NCBI GenBank assembly: GCA_964625145.1
Contig: CAZVAQ010000045.1
Span: forward strand, 1-23,257
Length of the DNA: 23,257 nucleotides
Origin: CAYTRP01 sp964625145
GTDB lineage: Bacteria > Sumerlaeota > Sumerlaeia > SLMS01 > JAHLLQ01
Direction of reading: 5' to 3'
The notes below the pieces were generated by a model. It was not told where the DNA came from, ran no database searches, and saw only the letters and a list, made by a program, of their open reading frames with translations. The translations under genes and the position numbers were made by a program. The stretch's first letter is position 1. Each line of letters begins with the position of its first letter. Shown here one piece after another: positions 1 to 7,409 of this stretch.

Positions 1-761
1 CGAAACGCCCGTTCCACATTCCGCGTCGTGATCGCGGCAAGCTCCTCCACCGGCATGTCAAACAGCTTGGCGATGATCTGGGCGGTGATGGCCACGTACG
101 CCGGTTCGTTGCGCTTGCCGCGCTTGGGTTGCGGCGACAGGTACGGCGCGTCCGTCTCCAGAATTAGATGCTCCACGCCCATCACCTTCAGCGTCTCGCG
201 AATGTCGGCCGACTTTGGATACGTCGCCGATCCGCCCACCCCCAGCACAAAGCCCATGTCGACAATCGCCTTCGCCTGTTCCAACGTTCCCGCAAAGCAA
301 TGCGCCACGCCGCCGATCAGCGCGCCGCCTTCCGCCGCCAGATCCGCGATCATGTCGTCGTATGCTTCGCGGCAATGGATCGACACCGGCAATCCCAACG
401 ACCGCGCAATGGCCAACTGCCGCCGGAACACGTCGCGCTGGAACTCCCGCGGGTGATGGTCGTGGAAATAATCGATTCCGATCTCGCCAAAGACCGGCAA
501 CTGCTCCACCTCGGCGATGGCCGCCAGGCTCGCGCCCGCGTCCTCGGACCAATCCTCCAGATGGCTTGGGTGCGTCCCCACCGCCGCCAGGCACTGGTCC
601 GGATACTGCCGCGCAATATCGATCACCGCCTGCGCGTCCTTGATCGACGTGGCCAGGTTCAACACCCGCGTCACCCCCGCCTCCCGCGCGCGGACCAATA
701 CCGCCTCCCGGTCGTCGGCAAAGTGGTTCAACTGAAGATGGCAGTGAGAGTCGAAAAGCAT
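1..761 (-). CDS. tatD: TatD family metal-dependent DNase, 3' end missing
   Basis: Reading down from ATG at 761, the frame stays open to the window edge (253 codons), so the C-terminus is missing. It belongs to the TatD/amidohydrolase TIM-barrel family, divalent-metal nucleases of about 255-270 residues, so nearly all of it is present. Visible metal-site motifs in order are DSHCH at residues 4-8 (HxH), GEIGID (Glu), SIHCR (His), AHCFAG (His) and LETDAPYL (Asp), followed by the usual SPQPKRGKRNEP. The start is fixed by DSHCH, which normally lies within the first ten residues. No Shine-Dalgarno precedes it. Instead a pyrimidine heptad array runs almost into the ATG, and a terminator hairpin ends about 25 nt upstream, leaving no room for an ordinary promoter between them. 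Family role: cytoplasmic 3'-5' exonuclease or DNA repair/turnover. The family call is firm; the exact substrate is not visible. Confidence 0.93.
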   Translation of the reverse strand, partial: MLFDSHCHLQLNHFADDREAVLVRAREAGVTRVLNLATSIKDAQAVIDIARQYPDQCLAAVGTHPSHLEDWSEDAGASLAAIAEVEQLPVFGEIGIDYFHDHHPREFQRDVFRRQLAIARSLGLPVSIHCREAYDDMIADLAAEGGALIGGVAHCFAGTLEQAKAIVDMGFVLGVGGSATYPKSADIRETLKVMGVEHLILETDAPYLSPQPKRGKRNEPAYVAITAQIIAKLFDMPVEELAAITTRNVERAF

Positions 762-763
762 GG

Positions 764-792
764 GAAGTGTGAAGAGTGAAGAGTGAAAAAAA
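764..792. repeat. Heptad array (GAAGAGT type) before tatD
   Basis: On the plus strand the units are GAAGTGT, GAAGAGT, GAAGAGT and GAAAAAA, in perfect 7-bp phase. On the coding (minus) strand this is a pyrimidine tract that ends 2 nt from the tatD start codon, and its T-rich end doubles as the U-tract of the terminator. It is largely complementary to the array at 881-915. Confidence 0.85.
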
Positions 793-812
793 GCCCCGCA
801 GAAAGCAGGGCT
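786..812 (-). terminator. Rho-independent terminator between ferredoxin and tatD
   Basis: Read on the minus strand: AGCCCTGC, loop TTTCT, GCGGGGCT, then seven T. The 8-bp stem has one G-T wobble. It lies about 90 nt after the ferredoxin stop and about 25 nt before the tatD ATG, so it ends the ferredoxin transcript or acts as an attenuator in the tatD leader. Confidence 0.85.
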
Positions 813-880
813 GGTAATCTTGAAGCTCAAGCTGGTTGATAGGCTCTCCGGGCAAGCGAGTTCGGGGAGAGTGCCGAGTT

Positions 881-915
881 TTCACCCTTCACTCTTCACC
901 CTTCACTCTTCTCCG
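881..915. repeat. Heptad array (TTCACYC type) over the ferredoxin stop
   Basis: Plus-strand units are TTCACCC, TTCACTC, TTCACCC, TTCACTC and TTCTCCG in unbroken 7-bp phase. The array includes the ferredoxin stop codon (903-905) and its last two Glu codons, so the repeat reaches into the coding sequence. On the transcribed minus strand it is purine-rich and could pair with the tract before tatD over about 26 bp, with one mismatch and one G-U. Confidence 0.85.
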
Positions 916-1139
916 TCGTCCCCGATGGCTTCCACGGGGCAGCCTTCGAGGGCTTCCTGGCACAGTGCCGCCTCGGTCTCGTTCTCGGGCTGCTTGTAGA
1001 CGTAGGAGTAGCCCTTCTCGTCGTCGCGGGCAAAGTTGTCCGGCGCCGTGGCGCGGCAGGCGTCGCAGTCGATGCAGTTCTCATCGACGTAGAACTTGCC
1101 GGGAACATTTTCGGGAAGCTTGGCGCTGGCGTCTGCCAT
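903..1139 (-). CDS. Small 4Fe-4S ferredoxin
   Basis: A 78-residue acidic protein with Cys22-x2-Cys25-x2-Cys28 near the N-terminus (CIDCDACRA) and Cys67-Pro (GCPVEAI) near the C-terminus, the pattern of single-cluster 4Fe-4S ferredoxins. Cys60 is an extra cysteine and could form a disulfide, as in some one-cluster ferredoxins. Role: cytoplasmic low-potential electron carrier; the partner is not evident from the neighbours. The ATG at 1139 is supported by an AGGAG (1151-1155 on the plus strand) at suitable spacing. It lies 115 bp after the RND gene with a strong hairpin between them, so it is probably a separate transcript, ended by the terminator at 786-812. The last codons GAA GAG TGA lie inside a heptad array. 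Confidence 0.92.
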   Translation of the reverse strand: MADASAKLPENVPGKFYVDENCIDCDACRATAPDNFARDDEKGYSYVYKQPENETEAALCQEALEGCPVEAIGDDGEE

Positions 1140-1191
1140 GGGGGCTGTTTCTCCTGGTGGCTTTGGTCGGACTTTGTGCCGAATTTCACAA

Positions 1192-1229
1192 GGCGCCAGA
1201 ACTGTGCCAGAGCGGCACGTTCGGGCGCC
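1192..1229 (-). terminator. Long hairpin between RND gene and ferredoxin
   Basis: Nested complementary blocks on the plus strand: GGCGCC (1192-1197), GAAC (1199-1202), GTGCC (1204-1208), loop AGAGC, GGCAC (1214-1218), GTTC (1219-1222), GGCGCC (1224-1229). That is 15 pairs broken only by one bulged base and one mismatch. There is no T-run on either side, so it may be a weak or Rho-assisted terminator, or a 3'-end stabiliser for the RND mRNA. Confidence 0.5.
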
Positions 1230-1254
1230 GTCAGACCCTCGATACGAACCCCCC

Positions 1255-4200
1255 TCAGGGCAAGGCCGTTTCCACAGATTTGCTCCTCGACCTCCTCCGG
1301 CTCCAGAATCGCCGAACCACCGCCGTCGCCGAATCCAGATACGATTGGGCTACCGGGATGATCAGCAATGTCAGCACTGTGGAGGAGAGTAATCCCCCCA
1401 GCACCGCGACCGCCATCGCCTGGCGCAGCTCCGCACCCTCGCCAAACCCCATCGCCAGCGGGAGCAGCCCGAGCACGGTCGTCGCCGTCGTCATGAACAC
1501 CGGCCGCAGACGCCGCTCGCAGCCAATCAGGAGTGAGTCCCTTGCCGACAGCTCCTGCCCGGCACTCTCCGCGTCGCGCCGCACCTGATTCACGCAGTCC
1601 AGCAGCACGATCGCGTTGTTCACCACGATCCCGCCCAGCATGATCACCCCGATCAGCGCCATCACATTGATGGTTTGGTCCGTGGCGAGGAAGGCAGCCA
1701 CAATTCCCACCGCCGCCAGCGGGATGGTGACCATGATCAACAGCGGCTGAAGAAAGCTCTCGAAGATCGAAGCCATAACCATGTACACGAGAACGATGGA
1801 CAAGAGCAGCGCGAACTGCAACCGTTCGAAGGCTTCCGCCCGCTGCTCCTCCTCGCCGGTGAACCGCAGCATATACCCCGCCGGCATCCTCAGCGATTCG
1901 ATCCTGCTGCTGGCCTCTGCAATTGCGTCGGACAGTTTCACGCCTTGCAGGTCCGCCATGACGCGGGCGACGCGTTCCTGATGGCGACGCACAATCTCAC
2001 GAGGTCCCCGTTCAATCCGGAAATCCGCCACGCTCCGCAGCGGCACCAACGCTCCCCCCGGCGACCGCAGGACGATGCCGCCCAGCACATCCAGATCCTC
2101 CCGGCCGTAATCCACCCGCACCCGGATGTCCACGTCGCCGGTGTCGTGCTTGATCTGGCCTGCGTCTTCCCCTTCGATGCGCCTCCGGATGGTGTTGGCG
2201 ACGGACTGAATGTCGAACCCAAGCCGCCCGAGCTGCACCTTGTCGAGGGTCACATGGACTTCTGGCGAACCCTCCAGGATGTTGGTCCGCACGTTCAGCA
2301 GGCCGGGCTGGTCCTGCAGGCGCGCCTGAATCTCGGAGGCCAGCAGCGTCAACACTTCCAGTTCCGCCCCGGAAATCTCGATGAGTAGCGGCGCGGGGGA
2401 GGTCCCCAGCAGGTCAATCAGCGTCCCCTGCCCCGTGCGGAACTCCACTTTGGCGTCCGGCAGGCGATCGACTTCCGGCCGCAGGGCCGCGATGATCTCC
2501 GAGGATCGCACCGGCGGCTGGCCCGGCTTCGCATCGGCCAGCCGAATCACCAGGTCCGCTGTGTTCGGTCCGTCCGGGTCCTCGGTCTGGGTGTCGACTA
2601 TCCCCGGACTCTCGCCGACGCGCGCGTACGTCAGGGAGACCTTGGGATCTGCGTCTGCCCCCAGCTCACTCGCCCGGCCGAGGATCGTCTCCGCAACCCT
2701 CTTGGTGGATTCGATTGGGGTGCCATTGGGCAGCACCAGCCGCACGTCGATTTGCTTCTGCTCCGTGCGGGGAAGGAACTCTTGACGGATTCCGCGAAAG
2801 CCCTCCCACGCGAGAAACAGGGACGCGACCGCGATGGCCACCACGAGGAGCCGCATCCGCAGGGCGGCACCCAGGAGAAAGGTGTACCAAGTGCGTGGCA
2901 CTTGCAGCGCGCCATCCGCCACGGCGTCGAGCATCAGGCTCTTGGTCTGCTTGCCCAGAAAGCGGGCCGCCAGCATCGGAATCAACAGCAGGGCCACGAT
3001 CAAGGAAGCCAGCAGGGAGTAACTCACCGTGAGGGCCTGTTCCTTGAAGATCAGACCCGCGACGCCCTGCACATAGATGATCGGAACGAATACGACGACA
3101 GTGGTCAGCGTCGCAGCGATGATGGCGCCTGATACTTCACGCGATCCCTCTCGTGCGGCGGTGTCGGCATCGCATCCTTCCTGGCGCTTGCGGAATATGT
3201 TCTCCAGCACCACGATCGCATTGTCCACCAGCATGCCCACGCCAAGAGCCAAACCGCCCAGCGTCATCAGGTTCAGCGTCAACCCCGAGAAGAACATCAG
3301 ATTGAAAGTTGCGACGATGGAGACCGGAATCGCGATGGAGATAATGATGGTCGTGCGGATGTCGCGCAGGAAGAGCAGCAGCACCAGCACCGCGAGCAGA
3401 CCACCCATCAACGCATTGCTACGAACCTCCTCGATGGCGGCCACGATGAAGTCCGATTGGTCGGCCACCACCTCCAGGCGCGTCTGCGGCGGCAGGATTC
3501 CCGGCTGTGCCGATCCGGCTGCCGTCATCATGCCGCCGCCGGGTCCCTGCGCCATGCCGGGGTGGGCTGGAGAGCCGGGCTTGGCGGTGACGCCGTTGAT
3601 GATGTCCAGTTCCTCGCGAATGGCGCGGGCCACGCCCACGGTGTTCCCCTCGGCCTCCCGGTAGAACGACAAGCCCACGGCGGGCTTGCCGTTGTAGAGA
3701 ACCATGCCAACCGGATCCTTCGGCACGACTTCGATCTGGGCCACGTCCTCCAGAAGCACCGGCGCCTCGCCCTGCCGCTTCACCACGACCCGGCGGATTT
3801 CGTCCGCAGTGCGGAACTCGCCGATGGCCCGCAAGAGGAAGCGCCGCGTCCCTTCGGTGATGTAGCCACCGGTGGAGTTCACGTTCTCCTGCTGCAGGGC
3901 GCTGACCACACCGGCCACGTCCAACTCGTACTGCAACAGCAGCGACTCATCGAGCGAGATGCGCACCTCGCTCTCGTCGCCGCCGGTGATGACAATGCTT
4001 GCGACGCCGGGGAGGCGCTCGAACCGCGGGCGCAGCGTCTGGTCGGCCAGCCGGCGCAAATCTTCCAGGGTGGATTCGCCATCGGTCACGAGTGCCACCG
4101 TCATGACCGGGCGGGCGTTCGGGTCGTAGCGCAGCACGGACACGCTGGAGATTTCTGTCGAGCGCGTTCGCTGCAGATCCGCCACGGCCTTCTTCACATC

Positions 4201-4518
4201 CAGAAAGGCGAAGTCCAGCGGCGTATCCCACGTAAACTCGGTGATGACCACCGCGCTGTCAGCCCGGGCGATGGTTTCCACCTGGGTCACGCCGCGCAGT
4301 GTGTACATCTGCCGCTCGAGCGTCTCGCAGATGCGGCGCTCGACCTCGGTGGGGGAGAGCCCCGTGGTGCGCACCGTGGTCGTGACCCGGGGGGAACGAA
4401 TGTCCGGGAACAGGTTCGTCGGCAGGCGATCCAAGGCGATCTGGCCAAGGATCAGCACGGCCACGAAGATCATGGTGACCTTGACGGGGGCGTTGACGGC
4501 GAACTGGGAGAGCGACAA
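1255..4518 (-). CDS. RND family efflux permease (AcrB/MexB-type)
   Basis: A 1087-residue inner-membrane proton-driven exporter of the AcrB/HAE superfamily, with the expected length and duplicated layout. TM1 lies at about residues 14-32, a porter domain follows, then TM2-6 from about 368. The second half repeats this, with GEEEQRAEAFERLQ before TM8. The TM4 motif is GVGMLVDNAIVVLEN with Asp432 followed by Asn433, where AcrB has Asp-Asp. In TM10, VVNNAIVLLD puts Asn967 where AcrB has Lys940. Together these resemble the single-Asp branch rather than classic AcrB. A Gly/Pro/Met-rich insertion at about 312-345 precedes TM2. The start is TTG (4516-4518) without a clear Shine-Dalgarno, chosen because MSLSQFAVNAPV matches the family N-terminus. 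No membrane-fusion or outer-membrane partner lies in the window. The substrate is unknown. Confidence 0.93.
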   Translation of the reverse strand: MSLSQFAVNAPVKVTMIFVAVLILGQIALDRLPTNLFPDIRSPRVTTTVRTTGLSPTEVERRICETLERQMYTLRGVTQVETIARADSAVVITEFTWDTPLDFAFLDVKKAVADLQRTRSTEISSVSVLRYDPNARPVMTVALVTDGESTLEDLRRLADQTLRPRFERLPGVASIVITGGDESEVRISLDESLLLQYELDVAGVVSALQQENVNSTGGYITEGTRRFLLRAIGEFRTADEIRRVVVKRQGEAPVLLEDVAQIEVVPKDPVGMVLYNGKPAVGLSFYREAEGNTVGVARAIREELDIINGVTAKPGSPAHPGMAQGPGGGMMTAAGSAQPGILPPQTRLEVVADQSDFIVAAIEEVRSNALMGGLLAVLVLLLFLRDIRTTIIISIAIPVSIVATFNLMFFSGLTLNLMTLGGLALGVGMLVDNAIVVLENIFRKRQEGCDADTAAREGSREVSGAIIAATLTTVVVFVPIIYVQGVAGLIFKEQALTVSYSLLASLIVALLLIPMLAARFLGKQTKSLMLDAVADGALQVPRTWYTFLLGAALRMRLLVVAIAVASLFLAWEGFRGIRQEFLPRTEQKQIDVRLVLPNGTPIESTKRVAETILGRASELGADADPKVSLTYARVGESPGIVDTQTEDPDGPNTADLVIRLADAKPGQPPVRSSEIIAALRPEVDRLPDAKVEFRTGQGTLIDLLGTSPAPLLIEISGAELEVLTLLASEIQARLQDQPGLLNVRTNILEGSPEVHVTLDKVQLGRLGFDIQSVANTIRRRIEGEDAGQIKHDTGDVDIRVRVDYGREDLDVLGGIVLRSPGGALVPLRSVADFRIERGPREIVRRHQERVARVMADLQGVKLSDAIAEASSRIESLRMPAGYMLRFTGEEEQRAEAFERLQFALLLSIVLVYMVMASIFESFLQPLLIMVTIPLAAVGIVAAFLATDQTINVMALIGVIMLGGIVVNNAIVLLDCVNQVRRDAESAGQELSARDSLLIGCERRLRPVFMTTATTVLGLLPLAMGFGEGAELRQAMAVAVLGGLLSSTVLTLLIIPVAQSYLDSATAVVRRFWSRRRSRSKSVETALP

Positions 4519-4713
4519 GGTCGGAGGTTCGTGGAGCGGAGATGGCGGTCGGCGGTCTTCTTCCGTGTCCGTTGCAATCAGGGACGAAATCTCCCGGCAT
4601 TTCTCCTGCGCGTAAATGCCAATCCCGCCTTCCGGCCCTCAAAACGCAATTTTGCTTTGCTTGACCTTGCCCGCCCTGTTGCCCTGATTCATGGGTGGAA
4701 AGGTTGCCTCCCC

Positions 4714-5970
4714 ATGGAATCTCACAAGTTGATCCTGATCGGGATCGCCGCCGGTATCCTCCTGGCCGGGGTCGTGGTTGGTGTTGGATCCTCTCTGGCA
4801 GGAGCCTCCCCCGAGACGTGGGGCCCGATCTATGCCGGCACCGTAAAGGTCGCCGAGTTCCTCGGCCGCTTCTTTGTGCGCGCCTTGCAGATGATCATCG
4901 TCCCGTTGGTGCTGGCCTCGGTCGTTGTGGGCGTGACCCAGATGGGCGACGTTCGGGAATTGGGCTGGATCGGCCTGCGGACGATCACCTTCTACCTGGT
5001 GACGACCGCCGTCGCCATCGTCACTGGCATCGCCCTGGTGCTGGCCATCCGGCCAGGCATCGGTGTGACGGTGGAAGAGGCCGCCACCGTGGATATATCA
5101 GGGCTCCAGAGACACACGTTCTCCGATCTGCTCCTCTCGTTCCTGGACACGAACGTGGTCAGTGCCCTCGCCAATCAGCGCATGCTCCCCATCATCGTCT
5201 TTGCCATCGTCTTGGGCGCGGTCCTGACGACCATGGGTAGCCGGGGCAAGCCACTCACGGACTTGTTCGACAGCCTCAACGAGGCGATGATGCGCATCAT
5301 CGTCCTGATCATGTGGGTTTCGCCAATTGGCGTCTTTGGTCTGGTGGTGTGGCGTTTTGGAGAGGCCAGCCTGAAGGAGGGTGGCCTCTCCGCCATGCTC
5401 GGTTCATTGGCGTGGTTGATAGTCACGGTTCTGGTCGGCCTCGTGATCCACGCCTTCATCACCATGTTCCTGATCTGTTGGTTTCTTGGCCGCAGGAATC
5501 CCCTCCAGTTTCTGTTCGCCATGGCTCCCGCATTGCTGACGGCATGGTCCACGGCCAGTTCCTCGGCAACGCTCCCCCTGACGATGGAATGCGCGACCAA
5601 GGCCGCGGGCATCAAGGAGCGCGCGGCGGGGTTTGTCCTGCCGCTGGGCGCCACGGTAAACATGGACGGCACGGCGCTCTATCAGGCCGTCGGCGTCCTG
5701 TTCATCGCCCAGGCCTACGGCGTGGAGTTGACAATCATTCAATTGCTTCTGATCGTCCTGACAGCCCTGCTGGCATCCATCGGCACCGCGGGCGTGCCCC
5801 AGGCTGGCACCGTCATGATGGTGATCGTTCTCAATGCGGTTGGACTCCCCGTGGAAGGCATCGGACTGGTCTTTGCCGTCGATTGGTTCCTTGACCGCTT
5901 CCGCACTGTAGTCAATGTCTGGGGTGACGCTGTCGGCGCCGCCTTTGTGGATCATGCAGTGCAGGAATGA
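4714..5970 (+). CDS. Dicarboxylate/acidic amino acid:cation symporter (SDF/DAACS family)
   Basis: A 418-residue inner-membrane transporter of the GltP/DctA/GltPh family. Hallmarks: Ser-rich HP1 tip STASSSATLPLT (279-290), TM7 GATVNMDGT (312-320), HP2 ASIGTAGVPQAG (354-365), and TM8 with Asp390, Asp394, Arg397, Thr398, Asn401 and Asp405. These TM8 positions match the aspartate- and sodium-binding residues of GltPh. Arg397 is the residue that recognises the substrate side-chain carboxylate, so glutamate, aspartate or a C4-dicarboxylate is likelier than a neutral amino acid. The frame is open upstream to 3457, but that part is antisense to the RND gene. ATG 4714 gives the family length and is preceded by a weak GGAAAGG. 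The histidine kinase starts 27 bp downstream, so the two are probably co-transcribed. Confidence 0.95.
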   Translation: MESHKLILIGIAAGILLAGVVVGVGSSLAGASPETWGPIYAGTVKVAEFLGRFFVRALQMIIVPLVLASVVVGVTQMGDVRELGWIGLRTITFYLVTTAVAIVTGIALVLAIRPGIGVTVEEAATVDISGLQRHTFSDLLLSFLDTNVVSALANQRMLPIIVFAIVLGAVLTTMGSRGKPLTDLFDSLNEAMMRIIVLIMWVSPIGVFGLVVWRFGEASLKEGGLSAMLGSLAWLIVTVLVGLVIHAFITMFLICWFLGRRNPLQFLFAMAPALLTAWSTASSSATLPLTMECATKAAGIKERAAGFVLPLGATVNMDGTALYQAVGVLFIAQAYGVELTIIQLLLIVLTALLASIGTAGVPQAGTVMMVIVLNAVGLPVEGIGLVFAVDWFLDRFRTVVNVWGDAVGAAFVDHAVQE

Positions 5971-5985
5971 TCACGCAGCACCCGC

Positions 5986-5992
5986 GGAAGGA
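5986..5992 (+). promoter_or_regulatory. Ribosome binding site supporting a TTG start
   Basis: GGAAGGA lies 5 nt before TTG at 5998. The in-frame ATGs at 6082 and 6115 have no comparable site, so TTG is the preferred start of the histidine kinase. Confidence 0.6.
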
Positions 5993-5997
5993 TTGTC

Positions 5998-7347
5998 TTG
6001 GACGATCGCGCGCCCACCACCAGCAGCACCAATGTTCCCCGGCAGCCTGCGCGACTGGTCGATGGTGAATCGCTGCGCTGGATGGCGCGCACGGAAATCC
6101 GCGCCATCCTACCCATGAAGCTGGGCTTCCTCCTGCTCGTCGTGGTCTATTGGCTTTGGGGTCGCGGCTGGCAACTCCCCTCGCCATCTGCCTTCTCGCT
6201 TTTCTTCCTGTATGCGGTGCTCCTGTTCACCGAATGGATCCTGTTTGTTTTCGAGCGTTTTCGCGCCGCCGAGATCCGCGCGGTAGCCTATGTCTCCTAC
6301 ATGGTGGACTTGTTCTTTGTCACGGCGGTGATCTGGCTCGACCTGGCCGAACCGCCCATTGCGTTCGCCCTTGTCGGCCCCGGCAGCGACTTCACGATCC
6401 TGTACGTCCTGTTGATCCTGCGCGGGTTCGCGCTGTTTCGTTCCACGCTCGAGAATACGGTCATGGCCGTGCTTCTCAGCGCCATGTTCATCGTCACGCT
6501 GATGTGGCATGGCGCCGGCAGCGCCGAACTGGCCAGCACCCCGGTGATCGTGCGGTTGGTGATGATCTGGGCGGTGATGCTCCTGGCCAGCTTCATCGTG
6601 AACGTGATCGGCGCGCAGCAGGAGGAGAACCTGCGCACGCGCGAGCGCCTGGTGCGCTCGGAGGGCCTTGCCTCGCTGGGCGAGCTGGCCGCCGGTGTTG
6701 CCCACGAGATCAACAATCCCATCGGCATCATCAAGACCTACGCGGAATACCTGAAGCGCGCCGCGAAGCCTGATGATCCACATCTGGATGACTATTTAAC
6801 AATCCAGGCGGAGGCCGAGCGCTGCGAAGCCATCGTGCGCCGCATGCTCGACTTTGCAAATCCGGAAGTGCGTTCCTTCGAGGACGTCGACTTGGAGGAT
6901 CTCTGCCGCGAAGTCGTCGCATTCGTCTTCCACGATCCCGACGACACCCGTGTGTCCGGCACGTTCGCAAAGCGAGGCGATGTGCCGAGCATCCGCGTCG
7001 ATCGCGCGCAGATCAAGCAGGCCCTGCTAAATGTCGTCCTCAACGCGCGCCAAATCCTCATCGACAACAATGTGCCCAACGGACAGGTGCGCGTGCGCCT
7101 GCGTCAATTGCCGGGCCAGCGCGCGCCGGTGGAAATCCTCGTCCACGACAATGGTCCCGGCATCAGCCCGGAGGACGCCGAGCGCGCCTTCGAACCCTTC
7201 TTCACGCGGCGCGCGGAAGGCACCGGCCTGGGCTTGGCGATCACGCGGCGCATCATCGAAGCCCACGCCGGCAGCATCGCCATCTGGCCCTCGGCGGAAG
7301 GTGGCACCAGCGTGGCCATAACTTTGCCCATCAACGAAGAGGGGTGA
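5998..7347 (+). CDS. Membrane-bound sensor histidine kinase (NtrB-like core)
   Basis: 449 residues from TTG 5998. The N-terminal half (about 42-205) holds five or six hydrophobic segments with short loops and no obvious periplasmic domain, so it may sense a membrane or intracellular signal. A short coiled stretch (207-222) leads into the H-box AAGVAHEINNPIGII, where His236 is the phosphorylation site. The ATPase follows: N-box QALLNVVLNARQ (Asn349), G1 DNGPGI (384-389), F-box FEPFFTRR and G2 EGTGLGLAI. The HEINNP form is typical of NtrB/ZraS-class kinases that pair with sigma54 activators. No response regulator is adjacent, so it is an orphan here. Its position 27 bp after the symporter suggests it may respond to, or control, uptake of the symporter's substrate (inference). 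The stop codon lies inside a long hairpin. Confidence 0.93.
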   Translation: MDDRAPTTSSTNVPRQPARLVDGESLRWMARTEIRAILPMKLGFLLLVVVYWLWGRGWQLPSPSAFSLFFLYAVLLFTEWILFVFERFRAAEIRAVAYVSYMVDLFFVTAVIWLDLAEPPIAFALVGPGSDFTILYVLLILRGFALFRSTLENTVMAVLLSAMFIVTLMWHGAGSAELASTPVIVRLVMIWAVMLLASFIVNVIGAQQEENLRTRERLVRSEGLASLGELAAGVAHEINNPIGIIKTYAEYLKRAAKPDDPHLDDYLTIQAEAERCEAIVRRMLDFANPEVRSFEDVDLEDLCREVVAFVFHDPDDTRVSGTFAKRGDVPSIRVDRAQIKQALLNVVLNARQILIDNNVPNGQVRVRLRQLPGQRAPVEILVHDNGPGISPEDAERAFEPFFTRRAEGTGLGLAITRRIIEAHAGSIAIWPSAEGGTSVAITLPINEEG

Positions 7348-7367
7348 GCCCTCGCCGTTGATGGGCA
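7325..7367 (+). terminator. Hairpin over the kinase stop codon, between convergent genes
   Basis: TGCCCATCAACG (7325-7336) and CGTTGATGGGCA (7356-7367) are a perfect 12-bp inverted repeat. Inside it, GAGGG and CCCTC add five more pairs around the TGA stop. Only a weak T-rich stretch follows (GTGTGTTTG), so this is a probable terminator or mRNA end for the kinase, and possibly bidirectional for the epimerase gene ending at 7410. Confidence 0.6.
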
Positions 7368-7409
7368 GTGTGTTTGCATTGCTTGGCTTGTCAGCCGGCC
7401 ATCTTGCGA

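Noticed and set aside
3457..4713. Long N-terminal extension of the symporter frame (total 837 aa)
   Set aside because: The extension is antisense to the RND gene, His/Arg-rich and without family similarity. The symporter family begins at ATG 4714.
4519..4713. Promoter TTGACC with TGATTC before the symporter gene
   Set aside because: Spacing of 18 is tolerable but the -10 is poor and the region is otherwise unremarkable; not strong enough to list.
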